A stretch of DNA of 64,000 nt from Closterium sp. NIES-65 (Eukaryota > Streptophyta > Zygnematophyceae > Desmidiales > Closteriaceae), in assembly GCA_948144175.1 (NCBI GenBank), contig CANXME010001992.1, forward strand, positions 124,001 to 188,000, in the 5' to 3' direction. Of the stretch, positions 29,601 through 41,113 are shown piece after piece (the stretch's first letter is position 1; every line of letters begins with the position of its first letter). The notes below the pieces were generated by a model. The model ran no database searches and had not been told where the DNA came from. It worked only from the letters and a program-made list of their open reading frames with translations. The translations under genes were made by a program, and so were the position numbers.

Positions 29601-31945
29601 TGCAAAATATGTTGTCCAGTGCAAAAAATGCTATGTTTCCCTACTCATCAACACCACTATGTTTCCCTACTCATCAATACCACTATGTTTCCCTACTCAT
29701 CAACACCACTATGTTTCCCTACTCATCAACACCACTATGTTTCCCTACTCATCAACACCACTATGTTTCCCTACTCATCAACACCACTATGTTTCCCTAC
29801 TCATCAACACCACTATGTTTCCCTACTCATCAACACCACTATGTTTCTCCCCGCACTACTCTGCACTACCCCTCACTACCCCTCACCACCCTTCCACAGG
29901 TCCCTCTGGATGCTCTTTTCTCCTTCGCTTCCTCTCTCTCTGCGTCTTCAACCCAATCAGTGCTTGCCACGTTGCCTCTAGACAGCCCACTCTCTCTTTT
30001 AGACATCACCCCTTCCCTCACTGATTCCACTGTCGCTTTAGCAGCAGCAGGAGCAGCAGCTGAGGCTACAGCAGTAGCACCAGCGGCCCTTGCACTGACA
30101 TCACCAGCAGCAGTAGCACTGGGTGTGGGAGATTGGCAGCTGTGGGAAAGTGGGGAGTGGTGGATGTTGCTTGCTGCTCAAAGCATGGGTAAGGAGGAAT
30201 TGAATGCTTGAAGGAGGAAAATGCCTGGTCCAGAATTTTTAAGGCTGACAAGAAATGTTGTTGGTACAATGCGAGGAACGCCTGTTTGTTCTACACAACG
30301 TTTTTCTCCTCTGCCACTCTCCTGTTTCTGTTAGGCACTTCACGTAATTTTCCTCCCAATTATTTCTTCAATACTAGTCTTCTCCGCTTCGCATTTTTCA
30401 AAATTTGATGCTTCTTCCCATTTTCGATGCACCTGTTTTGCCCTGTTTTTTGTGCACCTGCTTCTCACCATTCCCCTTTCAATCTAGTGGTTCCTCATAT
30501 TAGTGTCATTTTCTCCCTTCCCTCATCCCTCTCATTCCACTCACTCCTCACTCCCTTCACTCCTCTCTCCCTCTATCCTCTCTCTCTCTCTTCTCGCTCC
30601 TCCCACTCTTCTCACTTATCTCACTCCGTCCACTCCTCTCCTCTCATCCCTCCTGTCACACACACCTCTTCCATGCCTTTCCCCTCGGACCAGCCATCGG
30701 CACAGCCATGATGCGGTGGGTCTCGCTTCTCACTCCTCCCACTCCTCCCATTCATCTCACCACCTACTCCGATCACTCTGTTCACTCGAATCACACCTCC
30801 TTTGTGCCTCTCCCCGCTGACCAGCCGTCGGCACAGTCATGGTGCGGTGGGTCTGCAGGCACTGCGATCCCATCATGGCCACTGGATGGGTACGAATGGG
30901 CCCTATTGGGGGTTATGGGATCAGTTTGTGAGGTGCTGGAAAATCTTGGGGGTATGGGTGGAACTACGGTGAGATTTATGTGTGTGGTGGGTCTGCAATT
31001 CGTCCGATCCCATTATGGGTAAGCATAAGTTCAAGAATGGTATGGTGTGCTTGAGCTATTAGTTATTGAAGGGGAGAGAATGGACAGGCTCAGCCACATA
31101 CATGACCTGACACACAGTGTGGTTATTGCACTTGGTGTTCAGGGCTGTTTACTAGATGTCACACTATATTACTGAGCTCGTGCCTTCTGTCCCTTCAGTT
31201 CATTCTTGGTTTCTCCTTCGTCACCCCATTGTGTTCTCTTTCGACCCACCGTCACCCCATTCCCCATGCCCTGGCAACAGCACATGGTGTTGGGAGGCAT
31301 TCCTCTCCTGTATCTTTCCTTCCAGCAGCATGATCCAGCAGTCTCTGGTGGCCTTGCTGACCTTTCCCTGCTTGATTGGACCTCCTTAATGTACACTTCA
31401 GTCTTCGGAAGTGCAATCAGCTATGGAGTGTTCTTTTACAATGCAAACAAAGGTGAGAGTGTGACTCATTTGAACTCAGCTTATCATGTTTCAGCCTCAA
31501 ACCGCCACATCAGGGTTGATCTTTTCCTCCCATTTCACAAATTCCAGTCTAGTTGGCTGTCGTTGTGATTTTCACTTCCCTTTCGGTTGCATCTGTATTT
31601 TATTTGTTCCAATGCAGGGAACCTTACACGGCTGAGCTCTTTGACTTTCCTCACTCCTGCATTTGCTGCTTTCTTCGGGTATGTATGTGCCATCAGGGTT
31701 GGTATATTACTGCAGCTGGTCTCCCAAGTTTCTCCTCCCAGCTAGTTTTACTTCATGCTCAGTGCTTGGTCTCGTTTTAGTTCCTGTGTTGATCTCATGG
31801 CCCGAATCGCTTGTATGTTGCCTGTCACTCTTCTTGCAGGTTTATATTCCTCGGCGAAACACTATCCCCACTGCAGTTCTTTGGCGCTGGTGTCACACTG
31901 GTTGCTATCTACCTTGTAAATGCTCGCTCTCAGCAGAAACCCTAG
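26691..31945 (+). CDS. Chloroplast-type EamA (drug/metabolite transporter) protein, WAT1-related, nine exons
   Basis: The exons I infer from GT-AG borders with consistent phases are 26691-27404, 27783-27950, 28320-28367, 29112-29234, 29900-30188, 30825-30889, 31281-31452, 31618-31678 and 31840-31945, giving about 581 residues. The start MASLTLFSARHSVSRLS and the Ser/Arg-rich N-terminus look like a plastid transit peptide; a Glu/Gln-rich stretch follows. The membrane part begins LLISPFFFWGSSMVAMK and has two EamA halves. Landmarks are GPMFVASVRLIPAGLLLVAF, GLRRTSAGLGS, VIIDSQPLTVAVLAALLFGE, LWESGEWWMLLAAQSM, DPIMATGW, YTSVFGSAISYG, LTFLTPAFAAFFG and VTLVAIYLVNA. These match plant proteins of the At3g02690 type; the family exports small metabolites but the substrate is unknown. 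An insert (about 29900-30120) is rich in Ala, Ser and Leu. Confidence 0.87.
27668..27757 (+). repeat. Partial copy of transporter exon 2 (5' half) in intron 1
   Basis: It repeats the acceptor AG and the first half of exon 2 (codes DVLPKAGPMFVAS, IRLIPAGLLL) with a few changes, then becomes unrelated. The true exon 2 starts about 115 bp further on. Confidence 0.85.
28002..28118 (+). repeat. Partial copy of transporter exon 2 (3' half) in intron 2
   Basis: It repeats the second half of exon 2 (LLVAFAAS, GRPMPKSALAWLSILLFALV), including the CAG/GTATGCGG donor site. It follows the real exon 2 by about 50 bp. Confidence 0.85.
28186..28253 (+). repeat. Degenerate copy of transporter exon 3 in intron 2
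   Basis: It matches exon 3 in GGCCTGCGGCGAACATCA and CTTGGATCA, but the donor is GCAAG instead of GTAAG. The real exon 3 is 28320-28367. Confidence 0.8.
28626..29010 (+). repeat. Four partial copies of transporter exon 4 (5' half) in intron 3
   Basis: Copies begin near 28635, 28757, 28833 and 28968. Each has a pyrimidine tract and most a CAG or AAG before a version of ATCATTGACTCTCAGCC. The last two extend into ACAGTGGCTGTG before diverging. The real exon 4 begins at 29112. Confidence 0.85.
29335..29390 (+). repeat. Partial copy of transporter exon 4 (3' end) in intron 4
   Basis: It resembles the end of exon 4 (TTGTAGGCTTGCTGCTGCTTGAG before GTGAGC) as TTGTAGCCTTGCTGCTGCGTGAG before GTGAGG, about 100 bp after the real exon. 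Confidence 0.78.
29576..29846 (+). repeat. Minisatellite in transporter intron 4
   Basis: A 19-bp unit (GTCCAGTGCAAAATATGTT, about 2.6 copies, 29576-29628) is followed by about eight near-identical copies of a 26-bp unit beginning TATGTTTCCCTACTCATCAA (about 29632-29846). Because 26 is not a multiple of three, the array is open in several frames, but it lies between good splice sites and is intronic. Confidence 0.92.
30690..30730 (+). repeat. Partial copy of transporter exon 6 (5' half) in intron 5
   Basis: It repeats GACCAG plus the first half of exon 6 (coding IGTAMMRWVS) and then becomes C/T-rich intron. The real exon 6 is 30825-30889. Confidence 0.83.
30980..31024 (+). repeat. Partial copy of transporter exon 6 (3' half) in intron 6
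   Basis: It repeats GTGGTGGGTCTGCA and GATCCCATTATGG followed by GTAAG, a degenerate version of the end of exon 6 with a donor-like site. Confidence 0.75.
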
Positions 31946-31954
31946 GTCATCTGC

Positions 31955-31960
31955 AATAAA
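31955..31960 (+). terminator. Polyadenylation signal of the transporter gene
   Basis: AATAAA lies 10 bp after the stop codon and is followed by a T-rich stretch. It is a canonical signal, unusually close to the stop. Confidence 0.55.
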
Positions 31961-32281
31961 AGTTTTTTTTTCAACATTCAGTACTCTGCAAAAACGTGAA
32001 GCTCATCTGGAGCCAGTGTACATTCTCCCTTATGGAAAGGGCAATCAAACAGCCCTTACTAAAACTGTGCCTTGATCATTACACTGTTTTGACAACCCTG
32101 TAATGCCTTATATAGCTAGCTGCACAGAAATAGTACCCACATGTCGACTGACACCTAAACTTCGAGCGTGTATTCTGAGGTTAGTATAGGGAGGTTAGTA
32201 TAGGCGGGTTAGTGCATGTATGGCAATATGGGAGAGGTGGGTCTTGTACTAGCGAGAGGGTATCAGGCAAGAATTCTGGTG
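31961..32281. other. Intergenic 3'-3' region between convergent genes
   Basis: These 321 bp separate the two gene ends and should hold both 3' UTRs. A short direct repeat GAGGTTAGTATAG occurs around 32177-32202. No other feature was recognised. Confidence 0.5.
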
Positions 32282-33157
32282 TCAAGCCTTGATGGATACA
32301 GCCCTGTCCCTCTCTGAACGAAGATATGCTTCAAACTTTTCAAGTTGCCTCATGAAGCCATAATTAGGTTGTGCAATAGGTCGGCACCTCTTGACGTGTG
32401 CAAAGGCTTCTTGAAAACTGAGCCCTTTCCTTGCCATCAAGTACGCTATGACCACTGTCGCACTTCTGGACATGCCTGTGAAATAATAGTTTGTCATGGA
32501 GATGAATGATTTAGCAGACAGTGGAAGAAGGTAAGTGGAGGGGAAAAGATGCTTAAAGCCCAGGACAGAACAACCAGGCCAGGAAATCATCTGAAGAACA
32601 ATGGGTACCGTACCTGCTACACAATGAACAAGGATGCCGCCTGATTTGATCCCTTCGTCAATGGCTTTGAAGCACAGCTCGAAGTGTGCAACTATGTTAA
32701 CATGAGACGAGTCTATGATCGAAACCTCGGTGTACTTGAATGCGCCAGGGAACTTAGGAGGGCCTACGTTGGACGCAATTGTCAGAATGCTCTTGATGCC
32801 AAGCCCATCCAATAATTCTCTGCAAGGATGACGTCAGCCAGCTTTAGACCAAAAACGCACGAACAAGGGGGAGGACTTCGAATAAACAGGAAGAACCTGC
32901 CAAACCACGAATCAGTTCCTCGTTCAAGCTTACTTGTCGGAAGCTGAATTCAAATTTCCCAAGTAGAGCTTATCGACAATCAGATCAGGAGGCGAGTGGA
33001 ACAATGATGACGTGGTGATAGGAGTGTACGGAGGTCTCCACGGGGTCGACATATTCCAAAGAGATTCGTGCTGGACGTGCACCTTGCTACTAGTCCTCCG
33101 CGACTGAGCGAATCCGCGATCAACACATGGGGATGGACCACCCAAAGAACGACGCAT
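32282..33157 (-). CDS. Dual-specificity protein phosphatase, three exons
   Basis: The exons on the minus strand are 33157-32934, 32819-32614 and 32475-32282, with GT-AG introns and consistent phases, giving 207 residues. The fold begins near residue 57 (PPDLIVDKLYLGNLNSASDK). The general-acid Asp is likely D111 in VSIIDSSHV. The signature HCVAGMSRSATVVIAYLM gives catalytic Cys141 and Arg147 in HCX5R, and the intron between exons 2 and 3 falls inside this loop, in the codon for Gly144. The ending AFAHVKRCRPIAQPNYGFM is typical of small plant MAP-kinase-phosphatase-like DSPs. It removes phosphate from Tyr and Ser/Thr, probably in MAP kinases; the substrate is inferred. The start ATG has an in-frame stop upstream. 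The N-terminal 55 residues are basic and of unknown role. Confidence 0.88.
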
Positions 33158-33640
33158 CCATCCGTTGACTGTGATGAATTACCGTTTAATGTCACTTAAG
33201 TGGTGTCGTGATCTTGCACTAAACAATGAATAAGCAGTGACGGGCATCACACGTGCTGGATGTCACTGACTGCAGGTTGCATTGTAGGAAAAAGCCTGAA
33301 TGAAAGCAAAACGGAGAGAACTGGAACCCAAGGAGAACGCTGGAAGTACCACTCATGCCATTCCCATCAAACAATCGATTCACCATCTGACCCATGTCAC
33401 CCACCCACCATATCAATCATCTTTGGCAAGGTTGCAAAAAGACACAGAGCGGTGGAGAGGCATTTCACAGACTTCCCTGGCCAATCCAGCACATTTCTGT
33501 TCAGTGCGCCACGGCGCACGATTGGACGCGGCAAGTCAGCACAAGAATCTCCCGCCACTGTACCCCTAAAAAAAGTACAGCAAAGCTGTATTAGGCAGTG
33601 TAAGTGCAACTTAATGTAGAAAAACTCATACAAGCGTTTC
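33158..33640 (-). promoter_or_regulatory. Probable promoter/5' UTR interval of the phosphatase gene
   Basis: These 483 bp lie between the phosphatase start and the LTR of gypsy E5. I see no clear TATA box and no other coding evidence; the short open frames here lack recognisable motifs. Confidence 0.4.
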
Positions 33641-33980
33641 TGTAAGGAAAATTCCTTCTCCTTCGCATCCCTGCTCAACGCGTCCATCACTGTAGCACCA
33701 CAGTCAGCACCGTTACCACTCGCAACCCTCGCATCGAAAATCCGCCCGCCACCTTCGCACATCACACCCCGACCTCACGGCTCGGCGGGTAACCCGCGCT
33801 CCGGGCCTCCGCTTCGACACTTTTCCCAACCTCAGTCCCAGGCCCGTCGCGCGACAACCACAGTCCATTACCGTTACCACTGTAGTTTCGCTATATATTC
33901 TTCGCTCATGCCTTCGCTCATTGTACTCTTGCTTCGATAGTGCAATTCTCGTTCGTTCACTCAATTACACTCGTAACGCT
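33641..33980 (+). repeat. 5' LTR of gypsy E5
   Basis: It starts TGTAAGGAAAATTCC and ends just before TGGTATTCAGAGCC, the presumed primer-binding site (33981-33994). It matches 50016-50786 except for a MITE insertion and a truncated end there. TATATATTC (near 33892) is a possible promoter element. Confidence 0.8.
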
Positions 33981-34160
33981 TGGTATTCAGAGCCTACAAT
34001 CTCTTCTCGGACCGCACCCACACCTTCGCTTCCCCACTATCTCAATTTTTTGGGGGGGTAGACGTCTCTCAGCGACACAACACCGCCGCTCGTAGTGCTC
34101 TCTCGTAAGCACGCACGGCCACGACCGAGGCTCTCGCTGAGCTCGCCCGACACCCCCGCC

Positions 34161-34942
34161 ATGGCCGAATTCACACTCGCCACATTGACGCAGGAGCAGC
34201 TCGACCGTCTGGTGCGCCAACTTGAAGATTCGGCGCTCGAAATTGCGACGCTCACGGCGGAACGTGACTTCGCGTGTCAGCAATCAACGATGAACACTCC
34301 AGCGCCACCACACGCACCGACAAATGCATCTGCACAATCGGACGAGCCGATCGTCATCTCGTCCGGCACACCAACACAAAACAACAGCGTGGGATAGCGC
34401 TAAGGCGCAGCCAGCAATGGCGCCGCCCAGCCGATGCCTGGCATGGGAGGAAACAGGGTCGCACCAAGCCCGCGGGAGCCTCGCGAAGCCCGTCAGCACG
34501 TGGAGTTCGCGGCGACAAGTGGAGAACAAGCCATTATGGCACCAATGCCACTCAAGCCGCAACGCCCGCCCTGCTTCGACCCGAGCCAGCGTGGAGGTCC
34601 GACGGTGCAATCGTGGGTCTTCACGATGAACATCTTCTTCGACGCGAATAACGTTGAGTCGAACGCAGCGAAGATTCGGTATGCCGTTTCGCTGCCAAGG
34701 GGCTCCGCCATGGACTGGTGGCGAGTCTTCGTGACGTCGCCACGCGCCTACGAGCCACTGTCGCAAAAGGAAGGGCCCACAGGCCCAGCTGTCACCTGGA
34801 GTTCATTCTGCGAGACCGCCCAATACAGCACGTGGGATGCGTGGTGCGCAGGGCTTCGGGCCTTCGAGCCGATCGCGGCTTCTATTTCGACGCGTCCGAG
34901 ATTGCGCACTTGGCGGCAGATCGGATCAGTTCAAGACTATAC
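34161..34942 (+). pseudogene. Gypsy gag (E5), two stops, truncated
   Basis: It begins MAEFTLATLTQEQLDRLVRQ. After TAG (34395-34397) and TAA two codons later, the same frame continues with PRGSAMDWWRVF and WSSFCETAQ, resembling the E2 Gag. Coding similarity is lost through frameshifts after about 34790, and RQIGSVQDYT reappears just before E6 cuts it at 34943. It is non-functional. Confidence 0.82.
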
Positions 34943-35076
34943 TGTTGGAATCTAGCAGCAGGAATGAGTGCATTGAACAGAGATGTGGGTACATATGCTA
35001 ACCCTAATTTAGGTTGTACCCCTTATGGACTACCCCACTACAGCCTGCACACCACAAGCATTATCATAGTTTGACA
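34943..35076 (-). repeat. 3' LTR of E6
   Basis: This 134-bp LTR (plus-strand reading starts TGTTGGAATCTAGCAG, ends TTTGACA) is followed by the CACCCCCATAGG polypurine complement. It differs from its partner at 49672 at only a few positions over the shared 79 bp. Confidence 0.85.
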
Positions 35077-35302
35077 CACCCCCATAGGCAAAGTGGGGGA
35101 GAGCAAGGGGTCACAAGACCAGTCAAGAGAAGCAAATCAAGCTCAGGGTGGATCACAACGTCACCACACACACTGAGCACAAGCAAAGGGCCAAAAGGCC
35201 AGTTCACATGCAGAGGTATATATGCAACAACAGCATCACAGTGATCTCTACCTAGCAAAGCAAGCAAGCAGGCATATATTTAGATCACAGTACAAACAAG
35301 GT

Positions 35303-38300
35303 CTACAGCAAGTGAGGAAAAGTGGGCACAAGGCCTAACAAAGTACAAAAACGCTAATGATCACCAAACGGAAGTGCCTTGGTGAATATATCAGCAGTGT
35401 TGGCCCTAGTGGCCACATGAGCAAGACGAAGCTCACCTCGCTGCTACAACTCTCGAGCGAGGAAGTAACGCAGAGCGATGTGCTTCGTTTTGTGCTCCAG
35501 ACTGAGCTCCTCACACAAGGCAATGGCGGCCTTGTTCTCTACGTACAGCACTGGAGGAGAACGAGGCCGCTCTCCCAGGTCGGTCAGCAGGTAGGTGAGC
35601 CAGCGTAGCTCCTGTGCAACCATGGCTGTGTCACAATCTCAGCCTCACAACTGGAGCCGAGAACAGAAGACGAGCGAGTAGACCGCCAAGAAACAGAGCC
35701 AGAGCGAAGGCTAAAGGTGTAACCCTGTGACGACCGCTGTGTAGCTAGGTCGTCAACCCAAGAAGCGTCCGAGTGCCCAATGAGGACAACTGGGCTCCGC
35801 CCTCCAAGCACGAGCCCCATGCCCGATGTACTGCACAAGTAGCGCAGTACCCTCTTAGCAACAGCCATGTGCTCCAGCTAGTGCCTACTAGGAGCCACGT
35901 AGCGAGCGAGAAGACCAAGAGGGTACGCAAGGTTAGGACGAGTGCAGGTCATCAGGTACATGAGGCAGCCCACTAGCTTTGGGTAAGGACCACTCGGCTC
36001 TACGGACTCGTCCGAAGGTGGAGCTGAGAGCGAGTGACTTGTAGCCAAAGGAGTGTGCTGTGGCGAGGACCAGGTGAAGCCGAAGCGCTGAAGGACCTGC
36101 TGCACCATGTGTGACTGAGTCAGGGTAATGGTGCGGCGTGCTCTACAAGCCAAGGTAGCTACGCAGCTCACCCACGTCTGTGCACGTATGTCTCTTCTGC
36201 AGCTCCGACTTCACCAGGGCGAGAGCCTCAGTGTCCGCAGTGGCAAAGACCAAGTCGTCGACGTACACGAGGATGTAGAATGGCGGCAGCGAAGTGTCGG
36301 TGCGCAGAAACAGCGACGGGTCAGCAGTAGAAGGCGCGAACCCAAGTGCCGCAAGAGTAGTCCTCAGTGTGTCGTGCCACTCACGTGGCGCCTGGCGGAG
36401 ACCGTATACCGGCCGCCGGAGGCTCCACTGGGTACCAGGAGGAAACGACCCAGTGAAGCCAGGTGGGCAGCGCAGCCAGATCTCCTCGTGCAGGCTGCCC
36501 TGCAAGAAAGCTGTGCTGAAGTCAAGAGAGTGAAGCTCGTAGTCACGCTGAGCGGCAACGTGAAGAAGCACCCGAAGAGTGGTCATCTTCGGGGTGGGGG
36601 AGAAGGTCTAGAAGAAGTGAACTCTCTCACGCTGACTGAAAACTCGAGTAACGTAATGAGCCTTGAAGACAGGCGGAGAACCTGGCGGCCGCTTCACCCT
36701 AAAAATCCACATGCCACTGACGATGTTCACCCCAGAAGGGGGAACCTCCTCGACGTAGGTGCCTGTGGACTTCCAGGATGCCATCTCTGCGTCCATGGCT
36801 GTCTGCCACTGAGAGGAGTACTCACCCGCGATCGCCTCAGCGTAAGAGCGCGGGGTCGGGATGACTGGAGCATCCGGGTCTCCCTCAGGGGCAAGCAGCA
36901 TTGACACGAGATGAGGCGCAGCGGTTGCAAGACACTCAAGGTCCTCCTGCCTGTCCTCAAGGACGTCCGTGCCAAGAGCACACTCACCCCCGACGGACAG
37001 AGGACAGACAGACTGAGACTCAGCAACAAGACTAGTAGCGTAGTCTAGACGACAGGTAGCAGCAAAGTGAACAAGCTCAGCGACTAAGGCAAACGCAGCA
37101 GCTGACTCAAACGACGGGTCACTGACAACTGTGGCTAGCAGACGCATGACAGTAGGGTGAGCAGCACAGGTGCGGTCAGGCTCAAGCTCAGGAACGGTAG
37201 GCAGAGAAGACGCAGGAGGGGACGGCGGGGGAACACGCTGCGGAGGAGAGGAAGGATGACGAACTACAAGGTGGGTGCCGGGGACAACCGGCTGACGCGA
37301 ATGAGGAACACGACGACCGAAACGACCAGAACGGACAGGCGAGACAGGACGCGACGCAGGCTTACGATGCTCAGTAAATCCCCCTGACTGCTGAGTGTAA
37401 GGAGAAGGAGCAGGCAGCGGTGAGCCAGGCTGTAACGGAAGACCAGGAGACGAAGGGAGACTAAGAACCTGGCGAAGTACAGAGTCAGACGGTGGCTGAG
37501 ACGACGGAGGCGGCGGAGCAAAGAACAGGCGCGGATGTGCAGTGCCACCAGCACCAGCAGCTCCAGCACCCCCAGCAGCTCTAGCACCTCCAGCAGCACC
37601 AGATCCCTCAGCGCCACCTCCTCCAGGACCAGCTCCACCAGTAGCAGCACCCTCAGAACGAGCACCTCCAGTCCTAGGGTCCCTAGCCTCAGTGTCACCA
37701 GCAGCAGCACCCCCAGAACCAGGGTCTCCAGCAGTAGCACCGTCAGGCTCAGCACCTCCAGCCCCAGCAGCTCCAACACCTCCAGTACGAGCACCTCCGG
37801 GACTAGCACCACTACCAGCTCAAGTGACGGCAGCAGAAGTACCTCCAACGGCAAAGCGCCGAGCTCTAGTAGCGCGACCCTGACGGCGACCGTACCAGTC
37901 GTGCAGCTGGTGAGAGGTGAGAGGTACACGCGGACGAAGGCGGCTACTCTAAGGAGACCGCGCAACAGCAGATCCAGAACCCTCAGCGCCAGCATCCGCA
38001 GCAGCTCCAGGACCTCCACCGCCAGTACCCTCAGCAGCTCCAGAACCTCCAGCTCCAGAACCTCTAGCACCAGCACCCGCAGCAGCTCCAGAACCTCCAG
38101 CTCCAGCACCCTCAGTAGCTCCAGAACCTCCAGCAGAAACAACTTCAGTAGCAGAGTCACCGGCTCCATCGCCTCTCGCAGTAGGGCCCCTAGCTCCAGC
38201 AGCGCGACCCTGACGGCCAACGTACCACTCACGCAGCTGCTGTGGGGAGAGAGGGAGTCGACGACGAGAGTGCAGCGGCGAGGTACCAGCGGAGCGACTA

Positions 38301-41113
38301 CGGAGACGACTGCCCCAGGGAGACTGCTCACCAGACGCCTCAGCGCTCCCAGGTGCAGCACCCCCAGACTCAGTACCCCCAGGCTCAGCACCCCCGGACT
38401 CCTCACGCCCAGATTCAGCACCCCAAGTCTCCGCACCCCCAAGCTCCGCACCTCCAAGCTCCGCACCCCCAGGCTCAACACCCCTAGGCTTAGCACCCCC
38501 AGGCTCCGCACCCCAAGGCTCAGCACCCCCAGTAGCCGCACCCCAAGCAGGACCACCCTCAGCAGGACCTGAGTCACCAGTGACCTCAACCGGTGCAGGC
38601 AAGAGAGGAGGGTCTACCTGAGACACAACTGAAGGAGCAGGACCTGGAGTGGGGAGGGGATCTACCTGGGGAGCACCTGGAGCGAGGAAGAGCGGCGGGG
38701 GGAGGGGAGAGGGGCAGTGCGGTAGGGGAAGAGACGGTAAAAGGGAACCGGCTCGTCGAACGTGACGTCCTGAGAGGGGAAGACACGGCGCGAGGTGGGG
38801 TGGTAAAACTGCCAACCAGGCACGTCAGGGACAAGGCCAAGGAAGACACAGGGAACAGCGCGGGCGGAGAGCTTGTCCGCGGTGGTATCGCGGACAAAGG
38901 CACGAGCACCGCTGACCCGGAAACGCAACGCATCGCCAACCTTCCCCGTCCACAGCAGTGTGGGCGAGGTCTCCGGCAAGGAGACACGGGGCCAGAGGTT
39001 GAGCTGATGCGCGGCGTAGCGGACCGCAAACGGCCACAGAAAATGGGGGGCAGCCGCATGTATCATGGAGGTACGAGCGACCTCTATGACTAAGCCAATG
39101 CGGCGCTCAGCAACCCCATTCTGCTGCGGAGAGGCCGGAAGCGTGAACGACTCGGTGATGCCGTGCTCCTCACAGAAGGCTGCCAAGAGGTCGGAGGAAA
39201 ACTCACCACCTCTGTCAGAGTGCAGACGCAGGACGGGAAACTCCGTCCCGAACCGCTCGCGGAGTTGGAGACGAGTAGCGCGGATCCAAGGGATCAAAAC
39301 ATCAGGGACCTCACCCTTGGTGCGCAAGGGGAAAAGCGTGGTGTAACGCGTGTAGTCGTCGACGACCAGCAGAAAGTACCGCTCGTGGCCCTGTCCACGG
39401 ACGCGGGCTGGGCCCCACACGTCCAGGTGGAGAGTCTGCAGGGGAGCCTTTGTGGGAGGGAACGAGGAGGAGTGAGGAGCGGCGCGCTGCCGCCCCTCGA
39501 CACAGGGAAGGCAGGGAGGGGCAGGGGAGGGTGGGAGGGGAGGGAGAACCCTGGGGAGACCAGAGAGAAGGACACGGCGGTGCATGCTACGAAGGCGCTG
39601 CATCGAGGGGTGACCAAGGCGGTGGTGCCAAAGGAGGGTCTGGTGCGACAAGGCGCGACACGAGCAGGGGGCCGACAACTGACCTGACGCAGACGCAAAC
39701 GCAGACGCAGACGCAGCTACCTGAGGGGACTCAGTGGTCAGTGTGTAGAGGCCCGACCCTGGATGCCGAGTGAAGGTAGCCAGGTGACGACCCGTCTGAG
39801 CACATGTGCAGTGTGTCACACGCTCGTAGGCAGGGGTGAACTGGTGAACACCCGCGTCCTGGAGCGCAGAACCCGCCACCAAGTTCGTAGAGAACGAGGG
39901 GAGGTAAAGACCCGACAGTGTGCCGGACGGGACAGCAGGACAAGGGAGGACAGTGGAGGAGGTCGCACGGAGGGGTCTGCCAGGGAGACTGGAACCGGCC
40001 GACTGAGCGGCGTGAGGGTGGTGCTATCGCGAAAGAAAGAGCGAGAAGCACCGGAGTCAAGTGTGAAGGTGTACAAGGCCTGAGCACGCGCAGTACTAGA
40101 GAGAGCAGACTCACCAGCACCTGGAGCAGCAGCCTCACCAGACCTAGAGCAGGAGACACACTGGCCCCTAGAGCAGCAGCCTCACCAACACCTAGAGCAG
40201 CAGGCTTTATACCTGGGTCAGGCGGTACGCACAGGTAACAGGCACGGTCAGCACTAGTAGGCAATGCATACATGGCAGTGAGAATAGCATCATAGTCAAG
40301 AGCAAATATATCTACCCTCTGCCCAAGCAGCTCCACCTAGTCAGGGAGCTCAGCCTTGTCGCGAAACTCGGTACGCTAGGCGTCGCTCAGACGCGCGAAG
40401 CAACGGGACTGTGTGTGACTGAGCGTCGCGCAAGCCTGACCAGTCCGAGCACTAGTGCGAATTACGTACGGGCAGCGAACGGTACTCAGATACCCTCTAC
40501 TCTGAGCGTACCACCCACGAAGCTCCTGGGGCGTGCGAGACTCGCGCAGACGTCGCTGGAGCTGCATCTGGCCACCGCCAGTAGCAGCTGAAGTAGTAGT
40601 AGCAGCAGTAGCAGCAGTAACAGCAGTAGCAGCAGTAGCAGCGCGGCCACCCCTACAACCCCAACTAGCGTACCACTCACTAAGCTGTTGGGGCGTGAGG
40701 GACTCACGCGGACGTCGCTGGAGCTGCATCTGGCCACTGTCAGAAGCAGCAGTAGCAGTAGTAGTAGCAATAGCAGTAGTAGCAGCAGCAGCGCGTGCAG
40801 GGCAGGCACGGCAGGCAGGCAGGCCGGCAGGCAGGCAGGAGGCAGGCAGGCAGGTAGGCGGCAGCGCACGAACAAGGTAGGTGCTCACTAGTGGCAGGCA
40901 GGGCCGGCGCTCGGCGGGGCCGCAACAGCGGCCGCAGAGTAGGGCCGCGTCGGCAGTAGGGCAGGTCCGCGACAGCTGCTGCAGGGCGGGGCCGTGACAG
41001 CTGCAGGGCGGGGCCGCAACGGCGGCAGAAGGCTTTGCGGCAGCTGCTGCAGGGCGGGGCTGCGACCGCGGCAGGAGGCACCGCGGCAGGAGGCTCCGCG
41101 GCAGTTGCTGCAC
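35303..41113 (-). pseudogene. Copia gag-pol of E6, several breaks
   Basis: Reading from the right: Gag with two LREWYA-type modules (SLTPQQLSEWYA, RTPQELRGWYA) and the variant knuckle CPYVIRTS...CA...HTQSRC, then TAG for Trp at 40376. Protease LDSGAS (about 40060) follows a frameshift. Integrase (39882-38662) has HHRLGH...CLPC, LDVWGP, HSDRGGEF and AERRIG. The linker is Gly/Ala/Glu-rich with PLSPQQLREWYVGRQ and a second, frameshifted copy. RT has YVDDLVFA (about 36255) and RNase H HSDASWVDD. A stop lies near 36608, and a deletion of about 40 bp near 36145 removes sequence found as ITRDRARR in relatives. It is non-functional. Confidence 0.83.

Noticed and set aside
29632..29846. CRISPR-like look of the regular 26-bp repeats
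   Set aside because: The units are directly adjacent with no spacers, and the genome is a plant's.
29427..30211. Three overlapping plus-strand open frames around the minisatellite
   Set aside because: The 26-bp unit is open in all three frames; splice sites on both sides place the array in intron 4, and only 29900-30188 is exon.
33394..33765. Short open frames between the phosphatase and E5
   Set aside because: They overlap on both strands, lack motifs and partly run into the LTR.
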